From the NCBI GenBank assembly GCA_025965975.1, contig JAOPVX010000075.1, positions 1 to 32,634 on the forward strand: a stretch of DNA of 32,634 bases, given 5' to 3'. The first letter of the stretch is position 1. Each line of letters starts with the position of its first letter. Both the position numbers and the translations under genes were made by a program. Source of the DNA: Mycobacterium sp. (GTDB taxonomy: Bacteria; Actinomycetota; Actinomycetes; Mycobacteriales; Mycobacteriaceae). The notes under the pieces were generated by a model. That model was given only the letters and a program-made list of their open reading frames with translations. It had not been told where the DNA came from and made no database searches. This document shows, piece by piece, positions 1-8,061 of this stretch.

Positions 1-256
1 AGATCGCGATGAACCGCAGAGTAGCCTTCTCCCGCGTCTCGGGATCCTTGGCGGAGAACTGCCAGGCAACCGCGGCCGCCGACGAGATCTCGACGACCGA
101 ATCGAGTCCGAAGCCGATCAACGCCGACGACGAGACGCGCGTGCCCTCGGCCAGCGCGACCACCGCCTCGATCACGTTGTATGTGATCGTTGCGCCGACC
201 AGTAGCCGGATTCGGCCTTCGAGAGTCGCGCGACGTGTCCCGAGCGGGGCCGACAT
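1..256 (-). CDS. Cation efflux (CDF-type) transporter, N-terminal part, runs off the window
   Basis: Reading leftwards from an ATG at 256, about 85 codons stay open to the window edge. The product starts MSAPLGTRRATLEGRIRLL. A hydrophobic first helix then leads into a GFGLDSVVEISSA segment, which is typical of the second helix of cation diffusion facilitator proteins; its Asp and Glu would be metal ligands. The ATG overlaps the TGA of the upstream ArsR repressor (ATGA), so the two are translationally coupled. Family knowledge: a CmtR-like Cd/Pb sensor next to a metal exporter is a standard resistance pair, so I infer export of a soft divalent metal. The C-terminal half is not in the window, so completeness and metal specificity cannot be judged. 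Confidence 0.75.
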   Translation of the reverse strand, partial: MSAPLGTRRATLEGRIRLLVGATITYNVIEAVVALAEGTRVSSSALIGFGLDSVVEISSAAAVAWQFSAKDPETREKATLRFIAI

Positions 257-585
257 CAGCAGCAGGCTTCGATCTCGGCGTCGGGGCAGCAGGTCGGGTC
301 GACCGCAAGCACCAGGCCGATGAGATCGTTGAGTGCGTGGGCGATGCGCATATCGGCCAGCTCATAGCGGCTGCGCCGACCCTCGGGTTGCGCCACGACC
401 AGGCCGCAGCCGCGCAGGCACGCCAGGTGGTTGGACAGGATCTGCCGCGACACCCCGATCCTCTCGGCGAGGTCGGACGGATAGCCAGGGCCATCGCGCA
501 GCATCAACAGGATCTCGGTTCGAGTCGCGTCCGACAGCGCGTATCCGAATCGGGCCAGGGCATCGCTGTGAGTCACTGTCCGCAT
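256..585 (-). CDS. cmtR: ArsR/SmtB-family metal-sensing repressor, CmtR-like
   Basis: A 109-residue winged-helix repressor. The recognition segment is SRQILSNHLACLRGCGLVVA. Cys56 and Cys60 (CLRGC), together with a C-terminal CC at 99-100, match the Cys57/Cys61/Cys102 Cd(II)/Pb(II) site known for M. tuberculosis CmtR. Two further Cys end the protein. I chose ATG 585 because the protein then aligns end to end with CmtR. It also follows a TACTGT -10 box by 7 nt, giving a leaderless message. A longer reading to 645 would start inside the upstream crotonase gene and run through the operator. The gene is coupled by ATGA to the efflux transporter downstream. The expected role is repression of its own operon, relieved by metal. 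Confidence 0.85.
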   Translation of the reverse strand: MRTVTHSDALARFGYALSDATRTEILLMLRDGPGYPSDLAERIGVSRQILSNHLACLRGCGLVVAQPEGRRSRYELADMRIAHALNDLIGLVLAVDPTCCPDAEIEACC

Positions 586-592
586 ACGGCAG

Positions 593-612
593 ACAGTACA
601 GCAGAATCTGTA
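593..612 (-). promoter_or_regulatory. Putative cmtR promoter and operator palindrome
   Basis: On the minus strand a perfect inverted repeat TACAG-6 nt-CTGTA spans 612-597. It overlaps a TACTGT -10 box (598-593) placed 7 nt before the ATG at 585. A repressor bound here would block a leaderless autoregulated message. That CmtR binds here is inferred from position and symmetry only. Confidence 0.5.
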
Positions 613-631
613 TCCAGAAAAGACTGAACTG

Positions 632-1453
632 TTAGATTCGCCCATCGATCCTCAGGTCTGGATGCACCCAGTCGGGGGAACGGCGTTCCTTGAACGAACG
701 GAAGCCTTCGAGCGCCTCGGGCGAGGAGTAGCTGGCCTGCATGCCGATGCGATCGAACAGGCCCATGTAGTTGTCGAGGCTGGATTTCACCGTGCTCCGC
801 GCCGCTGGCGCGGTCCTGCAGCACTGACCGAGGACCTCGTGGGCCGTGTCGAGCAGCTCATCGTGCGGGGCCACCCGCGCGACCATGCCCCAACCCTGGG
901 CCTCGGCCGCGGTCAACGTCCGCCCGGTGAACATCAGGTCCCGAGTGCGCACCGGTCCGATCAGCCGGGCCAGCATCTGGCTGTAGTACGTGTCGGCGAT
1001 GCCGCGGAACAGTTCCGGTACGCGGAACGTTGCGCGGTCACTGACCACGGTCATGTCGCTGCATAGTGCGATCTGCAACCCACCGCCCTGACACAACCCG
1101 TTGACCGCCGACACCACCGGCTTCACCGACTGGCGCAGCGTCTCGAACGGCGTGACATCCATGCCAAGCGCCGACCCGAACGTCAGCCAGTCGTCCGAGC
1201 CGTCACCGCCGCCCATGTCGCCGCCGGGTGCGAAGACGTCACCGGTGCCGGTGATGAGCAGGCCCGCGAGGTCGCGGTCGGCGTCGACGTGCCTGACGGC
1301 GTACCGGATGCCGAAGTACATCGCAGGCGTCATCGCGTTGCGCGCCTCCGGCCGGTCCAGCGTGCACACGCCGAACGGTCCCTCGCGGGTGAAGCGCAGG
1401 TATGGCGTGCCCAGCCAGTCGCCCCTGGGTGGACGTGGCGTGGTTGTCGTCAT
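632..1453 (-). CDS. Enoyl-CoA hydratase/isomerase (crotonase) family protein
   Basis: A 273-residue crotonase-fold protein. It has the first oxyanion-hole segment (DVFAPGGDM, about residues 72-80) and the second (GLCQGGGLQIALCSD, about 119-133). The first catalytic Glu of classical hydratases, in GGGCEL, is Gln127 here; the second is kept as Glu147 (VPELF). That makes ordinary 2-enoyl-CoA hydration uncertain; isomerase or another crotonase reaction is possible. ATG 1453 was chosen because it has a GGGAG ribosome site and overlaps the ribokinase stop as ATGA. A longer reading to 1600 lies in another frame inside ribokinase. The gene is co-transcribed with the ribokinase upstream; no pathway link between the two is evident. 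Confidence 0.85.
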   Translation of the reverse strand: MTTTTPRPPRGDWLGTPYLRFTREGPFGVCTLDRPEARNAMTPAMYFGIRYAVRHVDADRDLAGLLITGTGDVFAPGGDMGGGDGSDDWLTFGSALGMDVTPFETLRQSVKPVVSAVNGLCQGGGLQIALCSDMTVVSDRATFRVPELFRGIADTYYSQMLARLIGPVRTRDLMFTGRTLTAAEAQGWGMVARVAPHDELLDTAHEVLGQCCRTAPAARSTVKSSLDNYMGLFDRIGMQASYSSPEALEGFRSFKERRSPDWVHPDLRIDGRI

Positions 1454-2331
1454 AGGTGTCGCTCCCCGGCTCGTCGATTGGATACGGCGTCGTCGATGGC
1501 CTCCGCGTACGGTGCGCAGTCGCCGGCACCTGGCACCAGCGTCGACAACGCACCGGCCGCGCAGGCCCGGCGTAAAGCACCCTCGTGCCCGGCCAGCCAT
1601 CCGGCGGCAAGCACCCCGGCGAACACATCGCCGGCGCCCGTGGTGTCGATGGCCTCGACGGGCGGGGCGGGGACGTCGAACCGTTCGTCCTCACCAAGGT
1701 AGCTCGCGCCGCGCGCACCGCGGGTGATCACCAGATGCGGTACGGGCCAATGCCATTCGCGCGCTTCGGCCTCGTTAACCACGACCACGTCGGCCAACTC
1801 GGACAGGGCAAGCAACTGGTGGGGCTCGGCGCCTGCCGGCGACGCGTTGAGCATCACCACTGCGCCAGCGGCACGGGCCACCCCTGCGGCGGCGACGGCC
1901 GTGGCGATCGGGATCTCGAGTTGCAGCAGCACCACGTCACTGTCGGCGATCACAGCGCGAACATCGGCGGAGGTCACGCTCAGATGGGCGTTGGCGCCAG
2001 GCGCCACGACGATGGTGTTCTCGGCCGCGGAGTCGACGATGATCACCGCTGAGCCGCTGGATCCGGGCAGGTTGACCATGCCGTTCAGCCCGACCTCGTT
2101 GTCCCGCAGGTGTGCGCGCAACTGATCGGCCGCCGAGTCGGTGCCAAGTGCCGCGACGAGTTGCACGGCCGCGCCCGCGCGGGCGGCGGCCACCGCCTGG
2201 TTGCCACCCTTGCCGCCCGGCGACGACGAGAGCGATGACGCCAGAACGGTTTGCCCGGGCCGTGGCAGGGCATCCACCGTGAAAGTGAGATCGGCGTTGA
2301 CACTGCCCACTACGCAGATCCGCGCCACCAT
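1450..2331 (-). CDS. rbsK: Ribokinase (PfkB family)
   Basis: A 293-residue PfkB-family sugar kinase phosphorylating ribose at O5 with ATP. The N-terminal signature ICVVGSVNADL is followed by substrate-binding PGGKGGNQAVAAARAGA (about residues 38-54). The C-terminal PfkB motif DTTGAGDVFAGVLA holds the catalytic-base Asp and the anion hole. Length and sequence agree closely with M. tuberculosis RbsK. No Shine-Dalgarno is seen before ATG 2331; a TACCGT box lies 8 nt upstream, so a leaderless start is likely. ATG 2358 would add nine residues and cannot be excluded. It is divergent from proA and coupled by ATGA to the crotonase gene. Confidence 0.9.
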   Translation of the reverse strand: MVARICVVGSVNADLTFTVDALPRPGQTVLASSLSSSPGGKGGNQAVAAARAGAAVQLVAALGTDSAADQLRAHLRDNEVGLNGMVNLPGSSGSAVIIVDSAAENTIVVAPGANAHLSVTSADVRAVIADSDVVLLQLEIPIATAVAAAGVARAAGAVVMLNASPAGAEPHQLLALSELADVVVVNEAEAREWHWPVPHLVITRGARGASYLGEDERFDVPAPPVEAIDTTGAGDVFAGVLAAGWLAGHEGALRRACAAGALSTLVPGAGDCAPYAEAIDDAVSNRRAGERHL

Positions 2332-2466
2332 AACCGTCAACGGTAGTCCAGCAGACATCGGGAGGACGCCGTGATCGGTGCGCCGGATTCGGCAGCACAG
2401 TCCACGCTTGCGAGCGGCGCTCGCGCTGGCGGCCTGACAGCTGTCGAGCCGCGTAAGCAGGTCCGA

Positions 2467-2472
2467 TACGCT
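2467..2472 (+). promoter_or_regulatory. Putative -10 box of a leaderless proA promoter
   Basis: TACGCT fits TANNNT and ends 6 nt before the proA ATG at 2479, with no ribosome-binding site between. The 147-bp gap to the divergent ribokinase gene holds no other recognisable feature. Confidence 0.4.
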
Positions 2473-2478
2473 GGGTCA

Positions 2479-3726
2479 ATGAGTGTGCAAGCACCAGCCG
2501 TCCCCGGCTTGCGCGAGCAGGTGCACGACGCCGCGCGACGTGCCCGTGTCGCCGCTCGTGAGTTGGCCACCCTGAGCGCCGATACGAAGAACTCGGCGTT
2601 GCACGCCGCCGCCGACAACCTGCTGCGTGACGCGGGGGCAATCCTGCACGCCAACGCCGAGGATCTGGCCGCGGCAAAGGCGGCAGGCACGCCGGAGGCG
2701 ATGCTCGACCGGCTCGCGCTGAACCCGAACCGCGTCGACGGCATCGCCGCAGGGCTGCGTCAGGTTGCGGGCCTGCCCGACCCGATTGGTGAGGTACTAC
2801 GCGGGCGCACGTTGCCCAACGGACTTGAGCTGCGCCAGCAGCGGGTTCCGCTCGGTGTCGTCGGCGTCGTCTACGAGGGCAGGCCCAACGTGACCGTCGA
2901 CGCGTTCGGGCTGACGCTCAAATCCGGTAACGCGGTGCTGTTGCGGGGTAGTTCATCGGCGGCGCGGTCCAATTCCGCTCTGGTGAAGGCGCTTCGCGAC
3001 GCCCTGGCGATCGAGAATCGCAATGTCGACACCGTGCAGCTGCTGCCAAGCGACGACCGCGCCAGCGTCACGCATCTGATCCAGGCCCGCGGCCTTGTCG
3101 ATGTCGTGATCCCGCGCGGGGGAGCGGGTTTGATCGACGCGGTGGTACGCGACGCAATGGTGCCCACCATCGAGACCGGGGTCGGCAATTGCCATGTCTA
3201 CGTTCATGAGTCGGCCGACCTCGAGGTGGCCGAACGCATTCTGCTGAACGCCAAGACCCGTCGGCCCAGCGTGTGCAACGCCGCCGAGTCGCTGCTGATC
3301 GACAGGTCGATCGCCGAAAAGGCGGTGCCTCGGCTGACCAAGGCGCTGCAGGATGCCGGTGTCACGGTGCACACCGACCCGTCCGAGGAGGAACTGCGCG
3401 CCGAATTCCTGTCGATGGACATCGCGCTGGCCGTGGTCGACGGCCTCGACGCCGCGATCGCCCACATCAACGAGTACGGCACCGGGCACACCGAGGCCAT
3501 CGTCACGACGAACTTTGCTGCCGCCCAACGGTTCAGCCAGCGCGTCGACGCCGCCGCGGTGATGGTCAACGCGTCGACCGCGTTCACCGACGGTGAGCAG
3601 TTCGGATTCGGCGCCGAGATCGGCATCTCTACCCAGAAGTTGCACGCCCGAGGACCGATGGGCCTGCCTGAATTGACGTCAACCAAGTGGATTGTGTGGG
3701 GAGACGGCCACACCCGCCCGGCATAA
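2479..3726 (+). CDS. proA: Gamma-glutamyl phosphate reductase (proline biosynthesis)
   Basis: A 415-residue aldehyde-dehydrogenase-superfamily enzyme. It reduces L-glutamyl-5-phosphate to glutamate-5-semialdehyde with NADPH, the second step of proline synthesis. The catalytic Cys lies in [13 protein letters not shown]; other ProA hallmarks are [16 protein letters not shown], the [16 protein letters not shown] cofactor segment and [12 protein letters not shown]. The start at 2479 gives the family N-terminus; the 36 codons upstream in frame look non-coding and the ATG follows a TANNNT box. It heads the plus-strand run into the MoxR/VWA pair, from which it is separated by a duplicated start cassette. 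Confidence 0.96.
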   Translation: MSVQAPAVPGLREQVHDAARRARVAARELATLSADTKNSALHAAADNLLRDAGAILHANAEDLAAAKAAGTPEAMLDRLALNPNRVDGIAAGLRQVAGLPDPIGEVLRGRTLPNGLELRQQRVPLGVVGVVYEGRPNVTVDAFGLTLKSGNAVLLRGSSSAARSNSALVKALRDALAIENRNVDTVQLLPSDDRASVTHLIQARGLVDVVIPRGGAGLIDAVVRDAMVPTIETGVGNCHVYVHESADLEVAERILLNAKTRRPSVCNAAESLLIDRSIAEKAVPRLTKALQDAGVTVHTDPSEEELRAEFLSMDIALAVVDGLDAAIAHINEYGTGHTEAIVTTNFAAAQRFSQRVDAAAVMVNASTAFTDGEQFGFGAEIGISTQKLHARGPMGLPELTSTKWIVWGDGHTRPA

Positions 3727-3778
3727 AGCGAGGACACCGATGAGCGCTTGCGCGAAGAAGCGAGGACACCGATGAGCG
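3727..3778 (+). repeat. Duplicated start cassette with an 11-residue mini-ORF between proA and moxR
   Basis: A 20-bp unit containing GCGAGGACACCGATGAGCG occurs twice, at 3727-3746 and 3759-3778, offset 32 bp. Each copy carries a ribosome site (GAGGA) and an ATG. The first ATG (3740) opens a mini-ORF of 11 codons (MSACAKKRGHR) whose TGA (3773-3775) overlaps the moxR ATG as ATGA. The segment between copies, CTTGCGCGAAGA, is also the core of the 33-bp units at 6822-7019. This looks like a mycobacterial intergenic repeat that preserves translational coupling. Confidence 0.7.
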
Positions 3779-4647
3779 TCCCCGCACGCTCGGCACCGCT
3801 GTTCGCCGACATCGACGATGTCGCGCGACGCTTGGCCGAAACCGGCTATCTGCCCGACACCGCAACGGCCACAGCGGTCTTCCTCGCCGACCGGCTGGGC
3901 AAACCGTTGTTGGTGGAGGGACCAGCAGGCGTCGGCAAGACCGAGCTGGCGCGCGCCGTCGCGCAGGCCACCGGCTCCGGCCTGGTGCGGCTGCAGTGTT
4001 ACGAGGGCGTCGACGAGGCCCGCGCGCTTTACGAGTGGAACCACGCCAAGCAGATCCTGCGGATCCAGGCCGGGCACGGCGACTGGGATCAGACGAAAAC
4101 AGATGTGTTCAGCGAGGAATTCCTGCTGAGCCGTCCGCTGCTGACCGCGATCCGGCGCACCGAGCCCACCGTCTTGTTGATCGACGAGACCGACAAGGCC
4201 GACATCGAGATCGAAGGCCTGCTGCTTGAGGTGCTGTCCGATTTCGCGGTGACCGTGCCGGAGCTCGGCACCATCACCGCCGAGCGGACCCCGTTCGTGC
4301 TGCTGACCTCCAACGCAACGCGCGAGCTGTCCGAGGCGCTCAAGCGCCGGTGCCTGTTCCTGCACATCGACTTTCCCGACCCGGATCTCGAGCGGCGGAT
4401 CCTGCTGTCGCGAGTGCCTGAGTTGCCAGAACATCTGGCCGAGGAACTCGTCAAGGTCATCGGTGTGCTGCGCGGTATGCAGCTCAAGAAGTTGCCGTCG
4501 GTGGCCGAGACCATCGACTGGGGGCGCACCGTGCTGGCGCTGGGGCTGGACACCATCGACGACGAGCTGATCGCCGCGACGCTGGGTGTGGTGCTCAAGC
4601 ATCAGTCCGATCAGGTCAAGGCGGCCGGGGAGTTGAGGCTGAACTGA
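3772..4647 (+). CDS. MoxR-type AAA+ ATPase
   Basis: A 291-residue AAA+ protein of the MoxR group. Walker A is GPAGVGKT (residues 50-57) and Walker B is VLLIDE (134-139). The sensor-1 region is LLTSNATRELSEALKRRCLF, with an arginine-finger-like RRC. It matches M. tuberculosis Rv2426c. Family knowledge: MoxR ATPases act as chaperones that mature or remodel a partner, generally with a VWA-domain protein. The next gene is exactly such a protein and overlaps by one base (TGATG). The start at 3772 follows GAGGACACCG and overlaps the stop of the mini-ORF. The substrate is unknown. Confidence 0.9.
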   Translation: MSVPARSAPLFADIDDVARRLAETGYLPDTATATAVFLADRLGKPLLVEGPAGVGKTELARAVAQATGSGLVRLQCYEGVDEARALYEWNHAKQILRIQAGHGDWDQTKTDVFSEEFLLSRPLLTAIRRTEPTVLLIDETDKADIEIEGLLLEVLSDFAVTVPELGTITAERTPFVLLTSNATRELSEALKRRCLFLHIDFPDPDLERRILLSRVPELPEHLAEELVKVIGVLRGMQLKKLPSVAETIDWGRTVLALGLDTIDDELIAATLGVVLKHQSDQVKAAGELRLN

Positions 4648-6086
4648 TGGCCGTCCGCCGAACCCGCCCGCCGCAGCCGCTGGCCCCGCACGGACTTCCC
4701 GGTCACCTGGTGGAGTTCGTGGAAGCCCTGCGTGGGCAGGGGATTTCGGTCGGCCCATCAGAGACCGTCGACGCAGGTCGAGTGATGGCGGTTCTCGGGC
4801 TTGGTGACCGCGAGGCGCTGCGCGAGGGCTTCGCGTGCGCGGTATTGCGTCGAGCCGACCATCGCGACACCTATGACGCGATGTTCGATCTGTTCTTCCC
4901 TGCGGCACTGGGCGCGAAGACCGTCCAGCTCGACGGCGACGATGAGGACCACGAAGGCCTGCCTCCCGAGGACATCGAGGCACTTCGCGCGCAGTTGGTC
5001 GACATGCTCGCAGGCAACGCCGACCTGGCCAGCCTCGACGAGCGGCTGGCGGCGATGATCGCCCAGATCGTCGAGGCCTACGGCCGCTACCAATCCAGCC
5101 GTGGCCCGTCCTACTCGTCGTATCAGGCGCTCAAGGCGATGAGCCTCGACGACCTCGAGGGCCGGCTGCTGGCAGGCCTGCTCGCGCCCTACGGCGAGGA
5201 GCCAACACCGACGCAGGAACAGATCGCCAAAGCCCTTGCGGCCCAACGCATCGGGCAGTTGCGCAAGATGGTGGAGGCGGAGACCAAGCGCCGCACCGCA
5301 GAGCAGCTGGGCCGCGAGCACGTGCAGATGTACGGCGTCCCGCAGCTTGCGGAGAACGTCGAGTTCCTGCGCGCCTCCGGCGAGCAGCTGCGCCAGATGC
5401 GTCGGGTGGTGGCGCCGCTGGCCCGCACACTGGCGACCCGGCTGGCCGCTCGGCGGCGACGGTCGCGGTCCGGCGAGATCGACCTGCGCAAGACGCTGCG
5501 CAAGTCGATGTCCACCGGCGGCGTGCCGATCGACGTGGTTCTCAAGAAGCCGCATCCGGCGCGCCCGGAACTCGTGGTGCTGTGCGACGTGTCCGGCTCG
5601 GTCGCGGGGTTCAGCCATTTCACGCTGCTTCTGGTGCACGCGCTGCGCCAGCAGTTCTCCCGGGTGCGCGTGTTCGCCTTCATCGACACCACCGACGAGG
5701 TCACCGAGTTGTTCGGACCCGACGCCGACCTGGCCGTCGCCGTGCAGCGCATCACCCGCGAAGCGGGCGTCTACACCCGCGATGGCCACTCCGACTACGG
5801 CAACGCGTTCGTCTCGTTCATCGAGAACTGGCCGAACGTCCTTTCGCCGCGCAGTTCGTTGCTGGTTCTCGGGGACGGGCGCAACAACTACCGCAACCCC
5901 GAAGCGGACCTGCTGGCTCACATGGTCAACGCCAGCAGGCACGCGCACTGGCTCAATCCGGAGCCGAAGCACCTGTGGGGCAGCGGCGACTCGGCGGTGC
6001 CGCGCTATCAAGACGTCATCACCATGCATGAATGCCGGTCGGCCAAGCAGCTGGCCGCGGTGATCGACCAGCTTCTGCCCGCCTGA
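4647..6086 (+). CDS. VWA-domain CoxE-like protein, partner of the MoxR ATPase
   Basis: A 479-residue protein. The N-terminal 300 residues are helical, charged and cytosolic. The C-terminal VWA domain has a MIDAS metal site DVSGS (Asp314, Ser316, Ser318) after VVLC; later it has HSDYGNAF (MIDAS Thr/Asp region) and [11 protein letters not shown]. This is the CoxE/VWA layout and matches M. tuberculosis Rv2425c. There is no signal peptide or membrane helix. The start codon overlaps the MoxR stop (TGATG), so both are made together. Family knowledge suggests it acts with MoxR as a two-part remodelling machine, for instance in metal-centre insertion. The nearest redox enzymes are not adjacent, so the client is unknown. 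Confidence 0.88.
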   Translation: MAVRRTRPPQPLAPHGLPGHLVEFVEALRGQGISVGPSETVDAGRVMAVLGLGDREALREGFACAVLRRADHRDTYDAMFDLFFPAALGAKTVQLDGDDEDHEGLPPEDIEALRAQLVDMLAGNADLASLDERLAAMIAQIVEAYGRYQSSRGPSYSSYQALKAMSLDDLEGRLLAGLLAPYGEEPTPTQEQIAKALAAQRIGQLRKMVEAETKRRTAEQLGREHVQMYGVPQLAENVEFLRASGEQLRQMRRVVAPLARTLATRLAARRRRSRSGEIDLRKTLRKSMSTGGVPIDVVLKKPHPARPELVVLCDVSGSVAGFSHFTLLLVHALRQQFSRVRVFAFIDTTDEVTELFGPDADLAVAVQRITREAGVYTRDGHSDYGNAFVSFIENWPNVLSPRSSLLVLGDGRNNYRNPEADLLAHMVNASRHAHWLNPEPKHLWGSGDSAVPRYQDVITMHECRSAKQLAAVIDQLLPA

Positions 6087-6166
6087 CGTTCGCCCGAGAA
6101 AACTCCGCCAAAACGTCGACCTCGGCGATGCCATTCGCCCACATCGGGCCGTCGCCGGGCCTCCCG

Positions 6167-6172
6167 TAAGCT
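6167..6172 (+). promoter_or_regulatory. Putative -10 box of a leaderless nadD promoter
   Basis: TAAGCT fits TANNNT and lies 8 nt before the GTG at 6181. No Shine-Dalgarno is visible. The 94-bp gap after the VWA gene otherwise holds nothing recognisable. Confidence 0.4.
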
Positions 6173-6180
6173 GGCTGTTT

Positions 6181-6825
6181 GTGACTTCTCGACGGCGCCT
6201 TGGGGTGATGGGTGGGACGTTCGATCCCATCCACAACGGGCACCTTGTCGCGGCCAGCGAGGTAGCCGGCCTGTTCGAGCTCGACGAAGTGGTGTTCGTC
6301 CCGACCGGCCAGCCCTGGCAGAAGCGCCACCGCTACGTCACCGCCGCCGAGGACCGCTACCTGATGACCGTCATCGCCACCGCGTCCAACCCCCGGTTCT
6401 CGGTGAGCCGGGTGGACATCGACCGCGCAGGCCCGACCTACACCAAGGACACGCTGCGCGATCTACGCGCCCTGAATCCCGACTCGGACCTCTACTTCAT
6501 CACCGGCGCCGACGCGTTGGCCTCGATCCTGTCGTGGCAGAACTGGGCGGAGATGTTTTCGATCGCCAAGTTCGTCGGCGTCAGCCGCCCCGGCTACGAG
6601 CTCGACGGCGAGCACATCGCGGCGGCCCTGCGGGAGCTGCCACCCGACGCGCTGACCCTCGTCGAGGTGCCCGCACTGGCGATCTCGTCGACCGATTGCC
6701 GCAAGCGGGCCGAAGAGAACCGGCCGATCTGGTACCTGGTGCCCGACGGCGTCGTGCAATACGTGACCAAGCGCCAGCTCTACGCCGCCCAGCCGGTCGC
6801 GACGAAGGGCGGGAACCGGCGATGA
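6181..6825 (+). CDS. nadD: Nicotinate-nucleotide adenylyltransferase
   Basis: A 214-residue nucleotidyltransferase that adenylates nicotinate mononucleotide to deamido-NAD, the last-but-one step of NAD synthesis. The N-terminal signature [12 protein letters not shown] carries the ATP-binding HNGH (residues 18-21). The C-terminal ISST motif (168-171) followed by Arg is also present, as is the substrate loop [11 protein letters not shown]. Length equals the M. tuberculosis enzyme. GTG 6181 is the only start giving this N-terminus. The stop overlaps the ATG of the first of six 33-bp repeats leading to rsfS, as ATGA. Confidence 0.96.
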   Translation: MTSRRRLGVMGGTFDPIHNGHLVAASEVAGLFELDEVVFVPTGQPWQKRHRYVTAAEDRYLMTVIATASNPRFSVSRVDIDRAGPTYTKDTLRDLRALNPDSDLYFITGADALASILSWQNWAEMFSIAKFVGVSRPGYELDGEHIAAALRELPPDALTLVEVPALAISSTDCRKRAEENRPIWYLVPDGVVQYVTKRQLYAAQPVATKGGNRR

Positions 6826-7019
6826 GGCGCTTGCGCGAAGAGCATCAGGTATGGATGAGCCGCTTGCGCGAAGAGCATCGGGTATGGATGAGCCGCTTGC
6901 GCGAAGAGCATCGGGTATGGATGAGGCGCTTGCGCGAAGAGCATCAGGTATGGATGAGCCGCTTGCGCGAAGAGCATCAGGTATGGATGAGCCGCTTGCG
7001 CGAAGAGCATCAGATATGA
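6822..7019 (+). repeat. Six tandem 33-bp start-codon repeats between nadD and rsfS
   Basis: Six units of exactly 33 bp begin at 6822, 6855, 6888, 6921, 6954 and 6987. The unit reads ATGAGCCGCTTGCGCGAAGA followed by GCATCAGGTATGG. Copies differ at only a few bases: units 1 and 4 have GG for GC at positions 6-7, units 2 and 3 have CATCGGG. Since 33 is a multiple of 3, each frame repeats every 11 codons. One frame is open from the nadD stop and encodes MSRLREEHQVW-like units. A second encodes MDEPLARRASG units and runs in frame into rsfS. The nadD frame stops in every unit. Each unit has purine-rich GAAGAG and two ATGs. Confidence 0.95.
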
Positions 7020-7384
7020 CCGCCTCCGACGAAGCCGTCAAGATGGCTACCGTGGCGGCCAGCGCGGCCGCGGCCAAGCTCGCCGAGGATGTCGTCGTGA
7101 TCGACGTGTCAGGACAGCTCGTGATCACCGACTGTTTCGTCATCGCGTCGGCGTCCAACGAGCGCCAGGTCAACGCGATCGTCGACGAGGTCGAGGAAAA
7201 GATGCGCCTCGCGGGGTACAAGCCGGCGCGGCGCGAAGGCGCCCGCGAGGGTCGATGGACGCTGCTGGACTACGTCGACATCGTCGTGCACATCCAGCAC
7301 CAGGACGAGCGCGACTTCTACGCCCTTGACCGGTTGTGGCGCGACTGCCCCGTCGTGCCGGTGGATCTGGATCCAACGCCATGA
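7016..7384 (+). CDS. rsfS: Ribosome silencing factor RsfS (RsfA/DUF143)
   Basis: A 122-residue RsfS/Iojap protein. It binds ribosomal protein L14 on the 50S subunit and blocks subunit joining when nutrients are short. The fold is recognised by VVVIDVSGQLVITDCFVIAS, the SNERQVNAIVDEVEEKM helix, EGAREGRWTLLDYVDIVVHI and the C-terminal ERDFYALDRLWRDCP. ATG 7016 gives the family N-terminus (MTASDEAVKMA). The frame stays open upstream through the repeats, with in-frame ATGs that could add 11-residue extensions of MDEPLARRASG. The stop overlaps gpgP as ATGA. It corresponds to M. tuberculosis Rv2420c. Confidence 0.93.
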   Translation: MTASDEAVKMATVAASAAAAKLAEDVVVIDVSGQLVITDCFVIASASNERQVNAIVDEVEEKMRLAGYKPARREGAREGRWTLLDYVDIVVHIQHQDERDFYALDRLWRDCPVVPVDLDPTP

Positions 7385-8061
7385 GGGTGCGCCGACTGGT
7401 GATGCTGCGTCACGGGCAGACCGACTACAACGCGGGCAGCCGGATGCAGGGCCAGCTCGACACCGAGCTTTCCGACCTTGGCCGCGACCAGGCCGTCGCC
7501 GCCGCCGAGGTGTTGGCCAAACGGCAACCTCTGGTGATCGTGTCGTCCGATTTGCGGCGTGCGCTGGATACCGCGGTCGCGCTCGGTGAGCGGTCGGGGC
7601 TGCCGGTGCTCGTCGATACCCGGCTGCGCGAAACGCACCTCGGCGACTGGCAGGGGTTGACCCATCTCGAGGTGGACGCCGCGGCTCCTGGCGCGCGCCT
7701 GGCGTGGCGGGACAACGCCAGGTGGGCGCCGCACGGTGGCGAAAGCAGAGTCGATGTCGCAGCGCGCAGCATGCCGCTGGTGGCGGAGCTGGTCGCCGAC
7801 CAGACCGAGTGGGGCGTGGACGAACCCGAGCGGCCGGTGGTCTTGGTGGCACACGGCGGGCTGATCGCGGCGCTGACCGCGGCGCTGCTTGCGCTGCCGG
7901 TCGACAACTGGCCGGCGCTGGGCGGCATGGGCAACGCCAGCTGGGTGCAGCTGTCCGGGCACAGCCGGACAACCGGGGCACCCGGCACGTCCCTGGAAGA
8001 TATCCGCTGGCGACTCGACGTGTGGAACGCCTCGGCACAGGTCGCCAACGATGTCCTCTGA
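7381..8061 (+). CDS. gpgP: Glucosyl-3-phosphoglycerate phosphatase
   Basis: A 226-residue histidine-phosphatase (phosphoglycerate-mutase fold). The motif LRHGQTDYN places the phospho-accepting His at residue 11. A second catalytic part is the [11 protein letters not shown] Glu segment, and VVLVAHGG supplies the second His. It matches M. tuberculosis Rv2419c (GpgP), which dephosphorylates glucosyl-3-phosphoglycerate to glucosylglycerate in methylglucose lipopolysaccharide synthesis. Co-occurrence with the next gene (OctT, which acylates the same glycolipid precursors) supports this over a generic mutase. The start overlaps rsfS (ATGA); the end overlaps octT by 11 bp. Confidence 0.92.
   Translation: MRVRRLVMLRHGQTDYNAGSRMQGQLDTELSDLGRDQAVAAAEVLAKRQPLVIVSSDLRRALDTAVALGERSGLPVLVDTRLRETHLGDWQGLTHLEVDAAAPGARLAWRDNARWAPHGGESRVDVAARSMPLVAELVADQTEWGVDEPERPVVLVAHGGLIAALTAALLALPVDNWPALGGMGNASWVQLSGHSRTTGAPGTSLEDIRWRLDVWNASAQVANDVL

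Noticed and set aside
3679-4983. Minus-strand frame of 434 codons over moxR
   Set aside because: Same antisense effect; the plus strand has Walker motifs in a matching family.
4758-6236. Long minus-strand open frame of 492 codons
   Set aside because: Antisense to the well-supported VWA gene; high GC keeps the opposite strand open. The translation is Arg/His/Gln-rich with no family signature.
6822-7019. Repeat array considered as CRISPR or as a real repeat protein
   Set aside because: Units are contiguous with no spacers and no cas genes. The repeat-peptide frames exist because the unit length is divisible by three; even the minus strand shows an 11-residue repeat frame.
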